From Astrocystis sublimbata (Eukaryota; Ascomycota; Sordariomycetes; Xylariales; Xylariaceae), in assembly GCA_022453515.1 (NCBI GenBank), contig JAJNNY010000019.1:434001-498000 (forward strand): a DNA stretch of 64,000 nt, written 5' to 3'. A program made the position numbers and the translations under genes. Positions 60,211 to 64,000 of the stretch are shown here, piece by piece; positions within the stretch are counted from its first letter, which is position 1, and every line of letters starts with the position of its first letter. Under the pieces are notes generated by a model, which saw only the letters and a program-made list of their open reading frames with translations, made no database searches and was not told where the DNA came from.

Positions 60211-63200
60211 GACTGCCCGGACTTGTTCGATTTCTTCCATGTTGGTGCTCTTGAAAGGAACGCTACTCGGGTATTTCTGACTGCAAAGTCATAACTTGGC
60301 AGATGTACTTGGGAACATGGAAATGTGACTGCCCTTCCGCATCTATGAGAATGAGTATGTTGTTGTGTGTATGATAAGGTGTCACCTAAGGGCGACAATC
60401 TAGAACACAAGAACTGGAAAGCTTTACATGAGCTAGATGGAAGTAGGGATGCAGGTAAGAGGCAAGTTGTTAGTAGCTCTCACCGACAACCTGGCTCATA
60501 GTGCGCTATCCGCAACGAAGGTAGCTGTCAAAAACGGCTGGATTTGAGGCAAGCTCAGTTAATATCTGTCGAGTGAAAGCAAAAACAACATCGACCTGGG
60601 GAGTGTTCGTTCTCAGGTATCAGGGCAATATTCATAGTAATGATGCTCGAACATTAGCACTACACCAGCTAATATCCTTGACATGAGGTAGCATCACAAA
60701 TGTAACTGTGAGAACAGTTGGAATTGGCCACCTAAGAATGTCACAGCCCGGAGTTTAATTACTCATAATCGTTCACTTGTCGTACCTAGTCAATACTAGC
60801 ACTGACAATGTCTGTGGGCCGCGATTGAGGTCCCCGCCTCATATCCCAAAGTAGTCCGTATCCATGGAGTGCTTGAGGACGTACTCTGAAAGCCTTGGAG
60901 CTGGTTGGGCGAGAAAGCGAGGATTAAGGTGAAACCTGCGAAGCAGAACAAGATGGATTTGGTGTTGTAATATGTCAGATTGGTTTATGAACGTCCTGCT
61001 CTAGGCGATGGTGGTTGGAAAGGAAGAGCTTTGCTTTCTCAGTGTATGATGAAGTCGTCAGTATAAGGGCGTAGTATCAGGAATCAACTGCGATAGGCTG
61101 CATTGCATTGCATGAAGTCTGGAATCCATGAGCTTGTGGACTCCTGCTAAGTGCTTGGAGGGCGACATCGATGCAGCATGCGAGTCAGCAAAGCAGACAG
61201 GATTCCACAGTCGTGGTTATGCCGAGTTGGCATATGCAATGCTACTGATAGCTCGCTTTCCGGACTTCGCAGTAGGATCTCGGGCCCAAACCCAACGTGT
61301 TCAAGTCTTGCTAGCAATTATCTCATATGTGCGTAAAACATGGAATCGGCCGCAAGATGTCATCAGCTGCGCGGGTTTGAGTGTCAAAGACTAATGCGAG
61401 GGTGGTTCCTTTTCCTATGACCATCGGCCCTTTGCAGGTTCCCTCGCCTTCGCCAAGTGGTTACCACTGACTCGAGCACACAATGTTTCGGCCTCATGTT
61501 CCCGCAATCGCTTTCCTGCCCCGATTACGACGCTAGTTCTGCAATCATCAGTGTCAAGATCTTAAGAAGTGTAGCCAATCTGGCACTGAGTAAGAGGCAG
61601 CCGTGGCTAGACCACTCGGCCATTCGGGTGCTCTACCGTGCGTTCTCAATCTTTAGCAGTTGGCGTAGGTATCACGGATTTCCGCTAACACCGATATGTC
61701 CTGTGGATCTGCTGTCGGATATCTCTATCCCGAAGATTATATGTCGTGACGCGTGATGATACCATAATCCAAGTTGGTAGGCATCTTATGTAGTACAGTT
61801 GCCCGAACTGGCTGGCGTAGCACGACAACGTACATGAACCGTAAGATCGCAAAGGCCGCTCCACACAGTTGAAGAATGTGACGCGCAATTTTTGGGTTCT
61901 ACTGTAATATTGAGAAAATACTGGGCTGGCTAACCCAGAACACATCATATAGGGAATTCGACTTGGCTCCATCGAGGACGCCAGCAGTGCAGCCGCGCTT
62001 TGCCCAAACAAACCTTCCCGGACGTCAAAACCCTGAAGTCGATCATCCACTCTAGCTAGTGAGTGCATGGAAAACTCGACAATCATATTGCATCAGTTAG
62101 TTTGTCGGCTAGTCGGGCTCCTCTTTTTATATCTCGTTTTGCATAATGGCACATCTGATTTATGATGAGGTGCAGCAATTTGAGTTCATGTAATCATGTT
62201 AATGGAGGGCATTCGCCTACGAGGGATGCTGATCTGTTGATCGTCACGACGGCGGCCACGAGCCAGCAAGTCACTGTACTCATACACGCGAAACCGCCAG
62301 CATTGCAAGTCAATGGGCGGTCTTTATCTTTGGGTATGCTGTAGTAACGATAGGCGTTCAAGTGTATAGTGTTATCTACACGTGGTGGTGAGTCGTGACT
62401 AATTCGCCAGCTTGAAACCAACTCGCCGAGCTCGCTTTGACTGGATTCTGACTGGATGCAGACTTAATGTATGTCAGAATATAGTAAGTTGTCTTGGGTC
62501 ACCCAAGATGCAGCATTTGTTTTTCAGAAAAGTCTGTCTGGTGCATATCCCGTGGGGTAGGACAGACCAGCTCCGGGCCTAGACCCGCACACAGGACGTC
62601 TATCACAATGTGGTCGCGCAAAAGCTTTCCCACGGCTACATGTAGTTGATGTGGATATAGGTTAGGTAGTTACTTATCAGGGGATGACGCCGAGTCGGAA
62701 AACGAAACCACCAAAATCTGTCTCTTCGTCGTGTCGCCCGAATCTACAAGTTCAGCTCACGATTCTTACTATTGTTATTCTTAGACAACTGACGAATGTG
62801 TCTTTGATAGAAAGGCGCCATTAAGCTAGCCACTACTGCCGTCCATAGAGATTCCGGTAAACCCAATTCGGCGATTTAGATCCTGTGAGGTGTCTTGATT
62901 TGGTGTTAGTGCGCCGGCCATCATGGGAGATCCTTGGATCCCTACATATCTAGCCCAGCTACGCCCGCTGGTTCTGCCGTGATTAACCTCCCGCCCCTGT
63001 TATCCTTGCTTGTGAGTCGAGCGAGAAATGTGTAAGCTGAAGCTGAAAACCGATAGCGCACATGGAAACTTGCCGTATGCCATTATACCAATGATTTGAT
63101 CACGGTGGCTCGTCGAGTCCAGGCAGTCCACTTAGTCGTAGCTGAACACGAAAGAGGCGCGGCCACCGCTCAATTAATTTGCCACGCCTAACCAACCCCC

Positions 63201-64000
63201 CTCCACATACTGCACTCTCTCATACACGATCAGCACCCGAGAATGCTGCCTTCGTATGATACTGACACTGTCTGTCTGTCTGTCTGTGATGCTGCACATT
63301 TCGCACATGTCGTACCTCCTGTATGTATAGCACGCCATGACTTATAGCCTGCAGGAAGTACAGATGGAACCGGCCAGAGCGATTGTATGGCACACCAGAA
63401 TCGGGGAATACGGGCAAATTAGGAGATTGCATGCGAGCGCAGCATCAAGCAACAATCAACCTAGATGCTAGTGCAGAGTGCACAGGTGTACAGTCGCGAC
63501 GCACTGTACGAACAGATGGACGGCGGGGACGGCTGTCAAATGCTTGCCAAGTTCCTTGATGACCAATTGCTGGCCGCCTAAGAATGCTACTGCCCAATGC
63601 ACAGCTGATCTCGTGGTACCCATCGGAACTGGACATTCTTGTACAGTGGTGAACGCCACGCACGGCCTAGTCGCTCCGCGACAGCGACAGTGACAGTGTG
63701 AGACCTTGAGCCAGACCAAGGTTGGTAGGATATGCCGCCAGTGTACGAGTACCGCCATTCCACGGCACACTGGTAACCCAGCTCGATGGGTCTACAGTGT
63801 CGTGGTGGAGAGGGCGAGCAGGTGCCATGCGATCGACTATTGGCGATCTACATGGGCCTGCAGACGACCACCTTCACTAATCACGGTATGGAGGAGTCGT
63901 GGTGCGTCAGATAGGAACGCAGAGTACCCCACGGTGGTACCGATTGCAAAACCCGGCCCCGGGTATCCGCATGATATTAGTGTATACTGGTGTAGGTGTG
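60211..64000. other. Stretch with no recognisable gene
   Basis: The last 3.8 kb show only short frames on both strands. The two best (61128-61394 and 61457-61756) lack recognisable motifs and cannot be joined convincingly. A (CTGT)5 microsatellite lies at 63268-63287. No telomere repeat is seen at the window edge. Confidence 0.5.
63268..63287. repeat. CTGT microsatellite, five copies
   Basis: Five exact tandem copies of CTGT in non-coding DNA. Confidence 0.95.

Noticed and set aside
61128..61756. Two consecutive plus-strand open frames (88 and 99 codons)
   Set aside because: No motif, no convincing intron joining them and no well-placed ATG context.
63960..64000. Possible chromosome end
   Set aside because: No TTAGGG/CCCTAA repeats at either edge of the window.

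Overview
The window is nuclear DNA of a filamentous ascomycete, most likely a Sordariomycete. Genes are spaced 0.5 to 9 kb apart on both strands. Introns are short (44 to 150 bases) with GT-AG ends and CTRAC-type branch sites. The proteins are filamentous-fungal families: a 42-kDa-type GH18 chitinase, a pepsin-like protease, an S1/P1 nuclease, a Pho80-type cyclin and a PSTAIRE kinase with the insert usual in filamentous fungi. No tRNA, rRNA, CRISPR array, intact transposon or telomere repeat was seen. Exon coordinates come from reading splice sites and checking that phases close; no transcript data were available.

Layout. 1-7 kb: an Mx-like dynamin-family GTPase gene (+), then an MFS sugar transporter (-) converging on it. 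8.7-14.9 kb: five minus-strand enzyme genes, namely an acid phosphatase-type phosphoesterase, a short-chain dehydrogenase broken by one in-frame TGA, a glutathione S-transferase and an AlkB-type dioxygenase, with gaps of 0.6-0.7 kb. 15.8-16.9 kb: the CDK1/Cdc2 gene. 17-26.1 kb: a long stretch with no gene, ending in the pyrimidine-rich leader of a Pho80-type cyclin gene (26.1-27.3 kb). 27.3-31.7 kb: no gene. 31.7-35.4 kb: an FAD-dependent oxidoreductase and a family 2 glycosyltransferase, both minus. 36.8-37.4 kb: a tiny lysine-rich protein gene with micro-exons. 37.4-42.4 kb: no intact gene, with possible decayed coding fragments near 40.6-41.5 kb. 42.4-54.8 kb: secreted hydrolases (chitinase, aspartic protease, S1/P1 nuclease) interleaved with a Baeyer-Villiger-type monooxygenase and a second short-chain dehydrogenase. 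55.3-60.2 kb: a divergent pair, a coiled-coil protein of a fungal family of unknown function and an Hsp70-like ATPase. 60.2-64 kb: no gene recognised.

How the genes relate. Most are unrelated neighbours, as is normal in fungi. CDK1 and the Pho80-type cyclin are consecutive recognised genes and both act in cell-cycle or phosphate control, although such cyclins usually pair with Pho85-type kinases. The chitinase, protease and nuclease would suit saprotrophic or parasitic nutrition. The most intriguing items are the dynamin-family GTPase, which carries a nuclear-localisation-like motif plus SUMO-acceptor and SUMO-interacting motifs, and the divergent Hsp70-like/coiled-coil pair. A 10-base palindrome, TACCTAGGTA, recurs seven times in non-coding DNA.
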